Shown: one piece after another, positions 24,255 through 34,104 of the stretch
How the letters are laid out: the number at the start of each line of letters is the position of its first letter
How positions within the stretch are numbered: the stretch's first letter is position 1
DNA from: Pseudomonas sp. Q2-TVG4-2
GTDB lineage: Bacteria > Pseudomonadota > Gammaproteobacteria > Pseudomonadales > Pseudomonadaceae
Direction: 5' to 3'
DNA: 58,203 nucleotides
Assembly: GCF_013620795.1 (NCBI RefSeq)
Contig: NZ_LGLW01000014.1
Location: 1 to 58,203, forward strand
Notes under the pieces: model-generated
What the model was told of the DNA's origin: nothing
Seen by the model: only the letters and a program-made list of their open reading frames with translations
Databases searched by the model: none
Made by a program: the position numbers and the translations under genes

Positions 24255-25025
24255 ATGTTCAAGGCTCCATTGATAAGCCTGCTTAGGCGGTTACACACCC
24301 TCAATGCCAGCCAGCGCAAACGTGCACTGATCTGGTCGGCCGGGACTTCTCTTGCGGTTGCAGTGGCTGCGCTCATTTTTCATCCACCTGAAATTGTCGA
24401 CCTCTCAGAAGAGGGCGGACACAAGCTGCCCAGACTGTTGGCCCGATGGGAAAATGGCGATGTGATTGTTCTCCTTCGGCATCTTGAACGGTGCGACAAA
24501 GAAGATTATCCCTGCCTGGAGGGTACGAAAGGTGTGACCTCTAGGTCCGTGGCGGTTGGAAATATTCTAGCCGGCAGTTTCGCCCAGCTTGGCCTCGGTA
24601 AAACCGACATTTACAACAGCCCCCTCACGCGGACGGCCCAGACAGAAGCAATTGTGTTTGACGACGTGGGGGTAGATGAAGACTGGTTGTATAAGTGTCG
24701 AGAGACGATGGTGCATGACGCTCTTCAGAATAAAATGCCTAATAAAAACTTGATCCTCGTTACCCATAGCAGTTGTATTTCCGCTTTCGAGCAGGAGCTG
24801 GGTTACGACAGTGACACGCCTGCGTATGGGACTTCATTGTTCTTTAGCGAAAGTTCTAAACGGGGCTCTTTAGATGTTCTAGGTTTTCTTGATGCTGAAG
24901 ACTGGAGCGTTGCACTGAGCTCGCAAGGGCAGAGCGTTGGCCAAGAAAGTCCCTCGAATTTGAAAAGCAGACAAGCGGCGAAGGAAAGGGCGCATCCACG
25001 TCGGCGCGGGGAAGATAATATATAA
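24255..25025 (+). CDS. Membrane-anchored histidine phosphatase family protein
   Basis: 256 residues with an N-terminal membrane anchor (about 27-45, ALIWSAGTSLAVAVAALIF), so the catalytic part is probably periplasmic. The histidine-phosphatase features are VIVLLRHLERC near residue 70 (RH phospho-acceptor), SPLTRTAQTEAIVF near 115 and ILVTHSSCISAF near 170 (second histidine). Members of this branch remove phosphate from lipopolysaccharide core heptose (Ais/PmrG) or act on unknown substrates; the true substrate is unknown. The start follows AAGGTG. The C-terminal 40 residues are low-complexity and basic. It has no operon partner. Confidence 0.72.
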   Translation: MFKAPLISLLRRLHTLNASQRKRALIWSAGTSLAVAVAALIFHPPEIVDLSEEGGHKLPRLLARWENGDVIVLLRHLERCDKEDYPCLEGTKGVTSRSVAVGNILAGSFAQLGLGKTDIYNSPLTRTAQTEAIVFDDVGVDEDWLYKCRETMVHDALQNKMPNKNLILVTHSSCISAFEQELGYDSDTPAYGTSLFFSESSKRGSLDVLGFLDAEDWSVALSSQGQSVGQESPSNLKSRQAAKERAHPRRRGEDNI

Positions 25026-25295
25026 CCTGCGTTCCAGTTAAACCTCGTCTGTCGCAGCAGTCAGACTGAATTGCGCAGGAGCTGGCTACCCCTGAAGCGG
25101 ACGTAGCTGCGCCTTTCGAGTTGATTGACGTTACCATTTAGGAAACGGCATTCACAAACGGAAAAACTATCTTGCTAGACGGCGTGGTGCATCGCCATTA
25201 CTCTTCCGCTCCCCTATCCGCATGGAATCCTTCGTGGACCCAAGCCCCGCAACACACGGTCTATGCCTATTCCCTGAACTGGCCTCAGCGACCAA

Positions 25296-26672
25296 ATGAT
25301 CGAACCTATTCTCACACTCCTTCTCGGCGTCCTGGTCATCCTGGCGATAATCGCCGCGAACGGCTACTTTGTTGCGCAAGAATTCGCATACATGGCGGTC
25401 GATCGCACGAGGCTCGCAGCTTTGGCCGCTGCCGGTGACGCGTCGGCAACGCGTGCATTGGCCGTTACGAAACGCACGAGCTTCATGCTGTCGGGTGCTC
25501 AGCTCGGCATCACCGTTACAGGCCTCCTTGTTGGTTATGTCGCAGAGCCGCTCGTCGGCGAATCGTTAGGCATTCTGCTTGGCGGAACAGGCATTCCGGC
25601 TGATGCCAGGGTCGCCGTCGGGACAGGAGTAGCTCTGGCTGCGGCCACCATCATTCAAATGATCATGGGTGAGCTTTATCCCAAGAACCTCGCCATTGCG
25701 AACCCTGAGCCGCTGTCGCTCGGACTTGCCCGCTCAACGCTCTTTTATATGTCGGCCTTCGGCTGGCTAATCAGTTTCTTCGACAGGTCTGCCAACTTGC
25801 TTCTGAAGTTACTGCGCATCGAGCCAATTCATGATCTGGACGTGAGTGCCTCCGCTACAGATTTACCGCACATAATCGCTGACTCACGCGATAGCGGAGA
25901 TCTGCCTCGCGAACTCTCGCTCATGATGGATCGCATACTCGACTTCCCGCACCGCAACGTTGAGCACGCTATGGTCCCGCGATCACAAGTTGATTGGGTT
26001 GAGCCAGACACGACGCTAGAGGAGCTGCGAGGGCTCATGGCGCAAGCTCACACCCGATACCCGGTGATCGATGACGATGATGCCCCAGTGGGCGTTGTGC
26101 ATCTGGCCGATGTTCTCGCGCGTCTCTCCGCCGGGCAAGGTAACGAGACCGTTGCGTCGTTGATGAGACCTGCCAAGGTATTGCCGACACTGATGCTCTT
26201 GCCAGACGCGCTTGACCAGCTGGTTCAGACAACCAACCAGTTGGCCTGCGTCATTGATGAGTACGGCGGTTTCGCTGGGGTGCTTACCATTGAAGATCTT
26301 GCCATGGAAATCGTCGGTGAGATTACCGATGAGCATGATGCCGAGGGCGGCGATGCTATCGTGTCCGAAGGCGACGACACCTGGACGATGGAAGGCGACG
26401 TTCACCTCGACGAGGTCAGACGGGTTATAGGTCACGACCTTCCACGCGTAGATGTCGAAACTGTAGCCGGCATGCTGATCGCCGAGCTTGGCGCATTGCC
26501 CGAGGAAAATGACACAGTCTCCGTTGATCTGCCTATCGATCCAGCCGAGCTGGTTTCTGACGAGCCCGTAAGGTATCGACTCCTAGTTGATGTGCTACGC
26601 ATTGAGCGGCATGTTCCGACTGAGGTTCGCGTGCGGCTGGTCAAAGTACCTATGGCGGAGGAAGGCCAATGA
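25296..26672 (+). CDS. CNNM/CorC-type membrane protein with CBS pair (hemolysin family)
   Basis: 458 residues: a CNNM (DUF21) transmembrane domain (about 1-190, NGYFVAQEFAYMAVDRTRL and MIMGELYPKNLAIANPE), a CBS pair (about 215-335, VDWVEPDTTLEELRGLM and GGFAGVLTIEDLAMEIVGEI) and a C-terminal CorC/HlyC domain (about 350-450). Relatives are implicated in magnesium or cobalt efflux; the name hemolysin is historical. It overlaps the following paralogue by four bases (ATGA), so the pair is co-translated. The ribosome-binding site is weak, but the family N-terminus fits this ATG. Confidence 0.85.
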   Translation: MIEPILTLLLGVLVILAIIAANGYFVAQEFAYMAVDRTRLAALAAAGDASATRALAVTKRTSFMLSGAQLGITVTGLLVGYVAEPLVGESLGILLGGTGIPADARVAVGTGVALAAATIIQMIMGELYPKNLAIANPEPLSLGLARSTLFYMSAFGWLISFFDRSANLLLKLLRIEPIHDLDVSASATDLPHIIADSRDSGDLPRELSLMMDRILDFPHRNVEHAMVPRSQVDWVEPDTTLEELRGLMAQAHTRYPVIDDDDAPVGVVHLADVLARLSAGQGNETVASLMRPAKVLPTLMLLPDALDQLVQTTNQLACVIDEYGGFAGVLTIEDLAMEIVGEITDEHDAEGGDAIVSEGDDTWTMEGDVHLDEVRRVIGHDLPRVDVETVAGMLIAELGALPEENDTVSVDLPIDPAELVSDEPVRYRLLVDVLRIERHVPTEVRVRLVKVPMAEEGQ

Positions 26673-27685
26673 ATGATCCGCTGGTAGTCACCATAGCGAC
26701 AGTCGCGCTCATCGCTCTGAGTGCCTTATTCGTCGTCATCGAGTTTGCTTTGCTGGGCGCTCGCCGGCATCGCCTTGAAGAGCTGGCCGTCAACAGCTCG
26801 TCCGCTCGGGCCGCGCTGCGCGGCATGAATGATTTGACCTTGATGCTTGCCGGTGCTCAGTTGGGTATCACCCTCTGCACTTTTGCTCTTGGTGCGGTAA
26901 CGAAACCTGCGGTCGACTATTGGCTCGGCCCAGTGCTTACCGCGTGGGGCTTACCCGACTGGGCGGCTGGTGGCACAGCCTTTGGTCTCGCGCTCTTCCT
27001 GGTGACGTTCCTCCACTTGGTTGTCGGTGAGATGGCACCCAAGTCCTGGGCCATTGCGCACCCGGAAAAGTCCGCTCTTGCAATTGGCATAGTCTCGCGC
27101 GCCTATATTTTGCCCCTGCGTCCCCTGCTGAGCTGGGTTAATCGAGTCGCTAACCGTCTCGTGAAGGCTTCAGGTGTTGAACCCGTCGAAAGCGCCGCTG
27201 TTGGCGGTCGAGATATCGAGACTATTCGGCAGCTCGTCGAGCATTCGGCGGAGGTCGGCACGCTGAAGCCGCAGATGCAGCAGCAGATTTCAGGCCTGAT
27301 TGACCTCGGCACGCTTCCGGTCAAAGATTTGTTGATCGAGGGCGAGGTGCTGGTACACGTAACTCGGGATGCGACGGTGGCGGATGTTCGCGCTGCGGCT
27401 ATCGAATCTGGCCATCTTCGCATTCTCGTGTTGGGAAATGACGGAGTCCAGCCGTCGGTTGTTCACGTGCGCGATACTTTGCTTGAGCCGACAACTCGGC
27501 CTGCTCATGAACTTGCGCGGGTTGCTTTCGTGCTTGACGCAAAAACCCCCGTCTATGAAGCACTTGCTCGCATGCGTAAGTCGAGCGTTCAGCTGGCTTT
27601 GATCATGAGCGCGGGTCGCTTGCTTGGCGTTGTAACGCTTGCTGACATCCTCAAACGAGTACTCCCGGTGGCCTCTAATTCTTAG
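26669..27685 (+). CDS. CNNM-type membrane protein, shorter paralogue
   Basis: 338 residues with the same CNNM transmembrane domain (VVIEFALLGARRHRLEELA near residue 20, VVGEMAPKSWAIAHPEKSA near residue 115) and a CBS region (about 205-330) ending LGVVTLADILKRVLP; it lacks the C-terminal CorC/HlyC domain of its partner. Overlapping genes with complementary architecture suggest a heteromeric complex. A 2-component CNNM unit of this kind is common in actinobacteria and some proteobacteria. Substrate unknown. Confidence 0.83.
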   Translation: MNDPLVVTIATVALIALSALFVVIEFALLGARRHRLEELAVNSSSARAALRGMNDLTLMLAGAQLGITLCTFALGAVTKPAVDYWLGPVLTAWGLPDWAAGGTAFGLALFLVTFLHLVVGEMAPKSWAIAHPEKSALAIGIVSRAYILPLRPLLSWVNRVANRLVKASGVEPVESAAVGGRDIETIRQLVEHSAEVGTLKPQMQQQISGLIDLGTLPVKDLLIEGEVLVHVTRDATVADVRAAAIESGHLRILVLGNDGVQPSVVHVRDTLLEPTTRPAHELARVAFVLDAKTPVYEALARMRKSSVQLALIMSAGRLLGVVTLADILKRVLPVASNS

Positions 27686-27697
27686 CAAGTGCCGTTG

Positions 27698-27723
27698 AAG
27701 TACTGATTGGACAATCAGTGCTT
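27698..27723 (+). terminator. Hairpin after the CNNM pair
   Basis: AAGTACTGATT and AATCAGTGCTT pair over 11 positions (one G-T) around a 4-base loop, 13 bases after the stop. There is no T run, so termination is only suggested. Confidence 0.4.
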
Positions 27724-27742
27724 CGACCGTAGCTATTCATGG

Positions 27743-28020
27743 TCAGACCTCGGTCTGTTCCGCCATCTCAAGAGCATCGTCTACCTCGATTCTCAGATAC
27801 CTGACGGTGCTTTCCAGCTTCGTGTGGCCCAGTAGCAGTTGTACGGCCCTGAGGTTCTTCGCCTTGGGATAGATCAGCGGCGCCTTGGATCGCCGCAGCG
27901 TGTGGGTGCCGTATAGGGCGGATCGAGACCAATCGCTGTTACCCAGGCTTTGACGATGCGAGCGTATTGCCTGGCGGTGAGCGTGTAACCGGCTTGGAAC
28001 AGGCAATCCTCACCATGCAG
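27743..28020 (-). pseudogene. Tyrosine recombinase (phage-type integrase), C-terminal remnant
   Basis: The C-terminal catalytic part is clear on the minus strand: ARQYARIVKAWVTAIGLDP in one frame and, after a one-base deletion near 27920, LYGTHTLRRSKA, NLRAVQLLLGHTKLESTVRYL and a terminal EQTEV in the other. These hold the H-x-x-R box, the LLGHTK histidine region and the final tyrosine (RYL). A further shift separates a PSRLHA piece upstream. The N-terminal binding domain and first arginine are absent, so it is inactive. Confidence 0.8.
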
Positions 28021-28081
28021 ATGGACCCGATGATCGAGCGTCTGCACGTCTTCGTGTCCAATGAGCTGACAGAGCAGTTCC

Positions 28082-29207
28082 ATGATCATCTCGGTACGCA
28101 TTCCGCCTCGGCCAAGGGGGCCAGACGCGGTCAGATCAGTCGAACAAAATGGTCTAGCACTGGGAGGGAAGGTTAAGAGACTGGAAGGTAGCTTAATCAT
28201 GGCACAGCTCGCAGCGCGGGCCGAAACGCACCTGGCGGCTCATAGCGTTGACTTGGAAGTCTACCTGATCGAGGAGGGAGCCAATCAACGATGCTTCTTA
28301 AGCGCTCTTCAGCAGGCGGCCGAACGAGGGGTCACTGTCCGAATGCTCGTTGACGGCCTCGGGAGTAAGCGGTTTATCGAAGCCTGCCAGCAGGGGTTGG
28401 ATTTCTCAGGGATCCAACTACGGGTCTTTAACCCGCTTGCAAGCGTTTCGCCCATAAAGCGGCTTCACCGTGACCATCGCAAAAAATTGATAGTCGATGG
28501 CCAAGAAATATTTATCGGCGGTGCCGGCATAACGGATTCGTTCTGGAATCCAGACCGTAACAGCTTCGAATGGCGTGAGGCGATGGTTTGGGCACAAGGC
28601 CCGGTTGTTGCCGATGCATTGGATCTGTTCGAGCGCCTCCGGAAAGGGAACATGGATACTCGCATCGAAGAGCCTCCTTTTGAAGCCGGGCCTCCCGAAG
28701 GTGCTAAAGGTTCTGGATTGCTGTCGTTTGTGGCAAGCAGCCATAAAGGCCTAGTGAGACGAACCAACCAGTGGATAGCCAACTAAACGTGTTTGGTTCA
28801 TTACACCTTATTTTCTTCCCCGTATCGAAGCATGCCGGTTGCTTACCAGCGCTGCCGAGCGCGGGGTTGATGTCAGGTTGTATCTTCCTGGAGCAAACAC
28901 CGACCATGCATCGGTCCGCCTGGCTGGGCGTAGCCATTACGAGGCCTTCCTCAATGCTGGGGTTAAGATCTTCGAAGGAAACGAGCGTTTCTCCCACACG
29001 AAGGCGCTACTCATTGACACCCGGGTCAGCATAGGCTCGTGTAATTTTGATTTCTGGGGAATCGGCTGGAACCGAGAGGCCAATCTTGAGATCCAGGATC
29101 CCAAGCTGCTCGACCAGGCTGAACTTTCTTTGGAAATTATCAGCGCTCTAGTTTGGAAATCACTGCGAGGAGCTGGCAGCAGCGTTCGACAACTCAGCGG
29201 TACATGA
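28082..29207 (+). pseudogene. Cardiolipin synthase / phospholipase D family protein split by one inserted base
   Basis: The first frame (to 28786) carries LEVYLIEEGANQRCF, AAERGVTVRMLVDG and the first HKD motif, HRDHRKKLIVDG. It stops after NQWIAN. Deleting the T at 28784 continues KRVWFITPYFLP, TSAAERGVDVRLYLPG and the second HKD motif, SHTKALLIDTRVSIGSCNFDF, to the stop at 29207. Both catalytic motifs are therefore present on one repaired frame of about 370 residues. The true start is uncertain: the 5' end overlaps the integrase debris and may be truncated (family similarity begins near 28184). Confidence 0.8.
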
Positions 29208-29282
29208 CCTCGTTCGCCGGCATTCTAAGTCGCGCCATCGAACGAATTATTGCCGACTAAGCAGGAGCCTTGGTTTGGGCTT

Positions 29283-29856
29283 CTAAAGAAGGGCGGACGT
29301 GGCGACCACAAGCCCACCAGCAGTGAAGCAGAATGCTATAAGCGCAAAAAGACCATCCCTAGCAATCAGGGCTAAGCCAAAAGCGGTCAGTGCAATGCCA
29401 GCGATGTTTGCGGAGAGGGGGACAAGCTCCATGGGTGGCATCACTACGGCGATAAATAGGCAACTGCCTGCGATGAAATAGCGAGCGATACCTTCGACGA
29501 AGACCGACAGTCTTGGTTTTAGCAAGCGGTCTAGCCATTTCGCATACCGGCCCAGGCGCTGCATGACCTTGGCCAGTTTGGTCTTATCTACGCTGCGCCT
29601 TAAATATAATTTTGGGTAACCAGAAGTGCTCCCGGCCCAACAAGAGCTGTAGCGCCACCAGAAAAACCATTACGCCCACGAGTGTCGGCACACCGGGGAT
29701 GTCGCCCACGAGCGGCAAAAGGATTATCAAGCCCGAGACAAGCAGGAAGCTCCCGAATGAGCGACCACCCAGTGTTTTTAGTATTGCTTTCAACGATACC
29801 TGGCCCTGATCTGCCGGCGTTTCTTCTATTTTCGCCAGCACTTGTTCCAGGTTCAT
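29283..29856 (-). pseudogene. ExoD-family exopolysaccharide synthesis protein, frameshifted
   Basis: The first frame (29856-29584) begins MNLEQVLAKIEETP and runs through SFGSFLLVSGLIILLPLVGDIPGVP and LLLGREHFWLPKI, typical of ExoD. An extra A:T pair in the run at 29602-29604 ends it early; removing it joins RRSVDKTKLAKVMQRLGRYAKWLDRLLKPRL and three more membrane spans to 29283. The repaired length of about 190 residues suits the family. The function of ExoD is not settled; it was linked to exopolysaccharide production in rhizobia. Confidence 0.8.
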
Positions 29857-29935
29857 GCTTGTTTCTCTTTTGTTAATCTACCCATCCCATTGGGTTGTTT
29901 GTAGCGAAGCAATGGAGCCGTATCACGTAGGGCGG

Positions 29936-31497
29936 TCAGCCCGCTGATTCCGGTCGCGTCAGCGCTACGCGCGTCACCCTACGTTCTTCCACGTCGGATA
30001 CTTTGAGACTCCACCCACTCCAAGACACTTCGTCACCTGTCCTGGGTAGCCGGTCCAGTAGACTCATGACCAGACCTCCTAAGGTTTGATAGTCGTCAGT
30101 GGCTTGTGCAGGAAAGCCGATCCGTTGACGAACGACACTCAGCGGAAGGCCGCCATTAACTTCGTAGCCGGTTCTTGTTTCCTCGATATCTGGACCTTCA
30201 ACCTCGCTAGCATCGGGCAGCTCTCCAGCGATGGATTCAAGGATATCCGTCAACGTTAATAAGCCTTCGAAATTCCCGAATTCGTTCACGACGAAGGCAA
30301 CGTGCGTGGACGCCTGGCGCATCTGATCTAAGGCATTCAGAACAGTGCAGCTATCTGGAAGGTTAATCGGGGCGCGGATGTATGGCTCGATATCCAATTC
30401 ACCGCCGCGGAGCATCTCGCGCAGGAGTTCCTTTTTTTGTACGTAGCCTAAAGGCTGATCGATTGATGTGCTCTGGGCCACAACCAGCCGTGAATAAGGC
30501 GAGTCTAGCAGTGCCTGATGAATTTGCTCGATCGGAGCTTCCAGTGCCAGATGGTCTACCTCCATCCTATCGGTCATGGCCATCTTAATAGATTGTTCAG
30601 CTAGCTGAAGGACGCCGCTAATCATCAACCGCTCGCGGCGGCCGAAGAGATCGTTCGTGTCTCCGCCTTCGACCAAATCAACAACCTCCTCGCCGACCTC
30701 TTCCGCCTCAACGGCGCGGCCGCCCAAAAGCCGCATGACGGCAAAGGCCGTGCGGTCTCGCATGGTTAAATGTTGGCCATGGAGGAACCTTTTACGCTTC
30801 CTTCGAGCCGTCTGGTTGAAGACTTCGATAAGAATTGAGAAGCCAATCGCCGCGTATAGGTAGCCTTTGGGTATATGGAAGCCTAGTCCCTCGGCAGTGA
30901 GACTGAAGCCGATCATCATCAAAAAACCCAGGCAAAGCATGATGACGGTGGGATGCGCATTAACGAAAGCGGTCAGCGGTTTACTGGCCACCATCATCAA
31001 TCCGATGGAAATGATCACCCCGATCATCATTACCGAAAGGTGGTCAACCATTCCCACGGCTGTTATCACCGCATCCAGAGAGAAAACGGCATCCAGAACC
31101 ACGATTTGTGCCACAACCGGCCAGAACGCCGAGTAGGTTTTACTGCCCTGCTGGACGTGCCCCGCCTTTCGAGGCGCTCATGCAGCTCCATAGTGGCCTT
31201 GAACAGCAGAAACAGTCCTCCGAACAACATGATTAAGTCGCGGCCAGAGAGGGTTCTACCAAACACCTCGAAAAGCGGCGTGGTTAGGGTTACTAGCCAG
31301 GAAACGCTCGCCAATAGACCTAACCGCATGATCAAGGCAAGAGACAGGCCGATGAGCCGTGCGCGGTCACGCTGTTCGGGAGGGAGCTTATCGGCAAGGA
31401 TTGCAATGAATACAAGATTATCAATGCCAAGAACAAGCTCAAGAATGATCAAGGTGAGCAGGCCAAGCCAGGCGGTGGCATCAGCAACCCATTCCAC
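29936..31497 (-). pseudogene. TerC-like membrane protein with CBS pair and CorC domain, frameshifted
   Basis: The N-terminal frame (31497-31066) is a TerC domain: [21 protein letters not shown] and further spans. After LHERLE a base seems to be missing (within about 31157-31172); the other frame resumes [38 protein letters not shown], the second TerC signature, followed by a CBS pair (about residues 300-430 of the repaired protein) and a CorC/HlyC tail. The repaired length of about 519 residues matches the YoaE/YegH type. Proposed roles are metal-ion export or extrusion-linked resistance. It is the third CBS-CorC-type protein within 6 kb. Confidence 0.83.
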
Positions 31498-31691
31498 GTG
31501 AATCCTCCAATCGGGTGAACGTTGAATTAGAGCTTAGAGTACAAGAATCGAGCACAAGTCATGGGTGGGTTCACCGCAGTTCGATAGAGGTAGCGCTGCC
31601 TGGGCGGGGCTGTCCCGACTGGAAAATATTTGAACATCACTGCATCGTTAGCGGTCAAAACTCGCGACTGAACAAATTAGGAGAGCGTCTC

Positions 31692-31778
31692 ATGTTTAAA
31701 TTTCTCGCTAGTACCGCTGGCATCATTTTCCTGATTGGCCTGCTCGTAGTCGTTGGGTTTTTCATGTTGATATTCTGA
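31692..31778 (+). CDS. Very small single-span membrane protein (28 residues)
   Basis: The ATG at 31692 is preceded by AGGAGAG at good spacing and encodes MFKFLASTAG followed by a run of about 18 hydrophobic residues to a TGA. It is too short for usual gene callers. Lys3 before the span suggests an inside N-terminus. I do not recognise the family. It lies just upstream of, and divergent from, the TerC-like gene. Confidence 0.45.
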   Translation: MFKFLASTAGIIFLIGLLVVVGFFMLIF

Positions 31779-32447
31779 TGGAACACCGACTATGGCCATT
31801 TTTTGAAGAAGTATTTGGGCTATCTCGGAGCGCAAAAATTCAATCACGCAGCCAGATTCAGCTGTGAATGTTCGATCCGCTATTGAGCTGACTGCACATT
31901 GCCCTCAGCTCGGTACACGGTGACCGCTCTCTTCAACTGACCCAAGCCATAGAGCTTCCTGCTTACCTGGTGAAGCTGCTATCGACCATAGCTGTTGACT
32001 ATTGCATGAGTCCGATCCACAGAGAACTTAGAAAGTACCTTTCAAGTTGGCTGTGACTGCCTCTGTGGGACACACTGAATTGGAAAGCGTAACGACAATA
32101 GTCCGAACGCACGCTTACCCTGGCGTCGCCCGCCCTCGGCGCGTACCAGTTAATGGCGGAACTGGCTCGCCGAAAGCATTGCTCAATAACTATTTTCAAT
32201 CATCACGCTTTATTGGCGCCTCGTTTTATTCCAAAACCGTACGCCGTTAATCTTTAATTCTATGGGTGCCAGAATGGCAAAATACGGCACGGAGAACTAA
32301 GCTGCTGGGAGTTAACCAGGTGGAAGCAACGAACCAGGCTGCTTAAAAAAGACGTAGCAGTAAAACGCTTTGAAATATATCGAGGCCACAAAAAGGCAGA
32401 CGAACAGATCGAGCGTAAGCGGAACTGCCAGGATTCCGGAGCCCGTG
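31779..32447. other. Gene-free interval
   Basis: About 670 bases, comparatively AT-rich toward the right end; no frame, repeat or hairpin that I can support. Confidence 0.45.
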
Positions 32448-32702
32448 ATGCTTTCCATTATTGAGCTTCGCCATATTATTGAAGCCTCCTTCCTTCCCCT
32501 TGAATGTAAATGTGAAGTCGGTGCCGAAGATAACTTATCTATTGCTATTATGGACAAGGGCAGAATACGACATATCGCCAGCATAAAATCATCGCACTTG
32601 GTCGATGCTAGATCTATAAGCCATTTGATAACTTCTGTTAAAAAAGAGTTATCCCTTCCTGAAGCAAGTACCATGCATGTTACCCAACGGGTCGAAGCGT
32701 AG
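32448..32702 (+). CDS. DUF1652 family protein
   Basis: 84 residues from the ATG at 32448 (the open frame extends to 32370, but MLSIIELRHIIEASFLP is the standard family start). The opening and the Cys-containing CKCEV strand are characteristic of DUF1652, a small soluble family nearly confined to Pseudomonas and relatives. Function unknown. It is a useful taxonomic hint for the window. Confidence 0.85.
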   Translation: MLSIIELRHIIEASFLPLECKCEVGAEDNLSIAIMDKGRIRHIASIKSSHLVDARSISHLITSVKKELSLPEASTMHVTQRVEA

Positions 32703-33005
32703 CGTTGGCAAGCGTGACGTTGACTGGCGTTGCCGGGCCTTTCTAGCACCGTTGGGTTCGGGTAAGCCACAGAGAACGGTATTTATAAAGTCTAACCTTA
32801 TAGGTTTCGGCTAGCCGGCTCCAGAACAGTAGAATAGTAGGCGTTTTGAATCAAGCGCATGGCATATCGATCCACAATCGAATAGTTATCGAACCCGGGT
32901 TGTTCGCGCTGTTGCGATTTATGGGGGTCGTGCCGGCAGAGGCCGCCGTGCAAGCATTGATCCGATTGCTCAGCTTGGTGGCACTTCCGTTAGGCAGTAG
33001 CACCC
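32703..33005. other. Short interval downstream of copR; no sensor kinase
   Basis: About 300 bases where the partner kinase copS would normally lie after copR. I read all frames and see no kinase sequence. Confidence 0.5.
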
Positions 33006-33686
33006 TTAGGCGTCCGGCGCGTCGATCAAATAGCCCATCCCACGAGCCGTTTGTATGAGCTTAGGCTCGAACTCATCATCGATTTTTGCTCTCAGCCGTC
33101 GTACCGCCACCTCAATCACATTGGTATCGCTGTCGAAATTCATGTCCCATACTTGGGAGGCGATAAGTGACTTTGAGAGCACTTCCCCGCGACGCCTAAG
33201 CAATAGCTCAAGAAGTGCGAACTCCTTTGCGGTTAGGTCTATGCGTTTCCCCGAACGCGTAACCCGACGTCTTAGCAAGTCCATCTCAAGATCGAGGAGC
33301 TTGAGTATTGTTTGGTTCGGGGCATGGTTGCCGCGTCGAAGCAACGTACGGATCCTGGCTAGCAATTCGGAGAATGCAAACGGTTTGATGAGATAATCAT
33401 CAGCGCCCAGCTCCAATCCCTTTACTCGATCCTGGACCCCGTCTCTGGCGGTGAGAAAGAGCACGGGGACCTCATTACCGGCAGCGCGGACTTTCTGTAA
33501 AACCTGCCACCCATCCAAGCCAGGCATCATCACATCTAAGATGAGCAGGTCGTATGCCGCATTAAGCGCATGCTGAGCGGCATCGGTCCCGTTCTCAACT
33601 CGATCGACAGTGAAGCCTGCCTCTGAGAGCCCCTGCTGTAGATAGGTGCCCGTTTTCGGCTCGTCTTCAGCAACAAGAAGCTTCAT
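33006..33686 (-). CDS. copR: Copper response regulator CopR (OmpR family)
   Basis: The ATG at 33686 gives 226 residues, the normal length; the frame is open to 33791. The receiver (1-120) has acidic E7, D8 and phospho-acceptor D51 in [13 protein letters not shown] plus the KPF lysine; the winged-helix DNA-binding domain (about 130-224) has [16 protein letters not shown] and RGMGYLI. The sequence resembles CopR/CusR heavy-metal regulators. It is divergent from the PtrA-like gene and copA, and CusR-like sites lie in front of it and of those genes. No cognate kinase is adjacent, so phosphorylation must come from elsewhere. Confidence 0.85.
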   Translation of the reverse strand: MKLLVAEDEPKTGTYLQQGLSEAGFTVDRVENGTDAAQHALNAAYDLLILDVMMPGLDGWQVLQKVRAAGNEVPVLFLTARDGVQDRVKGLELGADDYLIKPFAFSELLARIRTLLRRGNHAPNQTILKLLDLEMDLLRRRVTRSGKRIDLTAKEFALLELLLRRRGEVLSKSLIASQVWDMNFDSDTNVIEVAVRRLRAKIDDEFEPKLIQTARGMGYLIDAPDA

Positions 33687-33747
33687 TAAAGTACTCCCGC
33701 CAGCATTTTGAACAGTGTGCCGATTGTCAGGGCGTGCAGCCAGTACC

Positions 33748-33762
33748 TTACAGAAACGTAAT
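33748..33762. promoter_or_regulatory. Candidate CopR box A (copR upstream)
   Basis: TTAC-AGAAAC-GTAAT, 62 bases upstream of the copR start. It has the TNAC-N6-GTNA arrangement known for CusR/CopR boxes. Confidence 0.6.
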
Positions 33763-33979
33763 GCTCGCATCATCTGTCTGACAGCTTGCAACGTTAACGT
33801 TTACATCAGCAGTTGCTCCCACACTCTGCTTTCGGCCTTTCCATGCTCCTTTGGCCTATCGGCGCCTACTAGATGGCGCCTTTTTTTTGCCAGCTGGAAA
33901 CAAGACCTATTTGCCAGAACGAAAAGGCGCCATACACGCAACCTGCGCTTTTGCTTGTGCTCACTGCTTGTCTGCATAC

Positions 33980-33994
33980 TGACGAAACCGTAAT
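33980..33994. promoter_or_regulatory. Candidate CopR box B (PtrA-like gene upstream)
   Basis: TGAC-GAAACC-GTAAT, about 110 bases before the PtrA-like start; same spacing as box A. Confidence 0.6.
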
Positions 33995-34104
33995 GTCTAA
34001 ATCAGGGTTCAGACAGGAACGCTCGGTTAGCTTAGACACAAGCCCAAGCCTCTGTTTATGGAGCTGCGCTGGGTCTTCCGTGACTTCGAACGAGGTAACA
34101 AGTA

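Noticed and set aside
32846..33058. Possible remnant of copS next to copR
   Set aside because: No kinase motif could be read in any frame on either strand.
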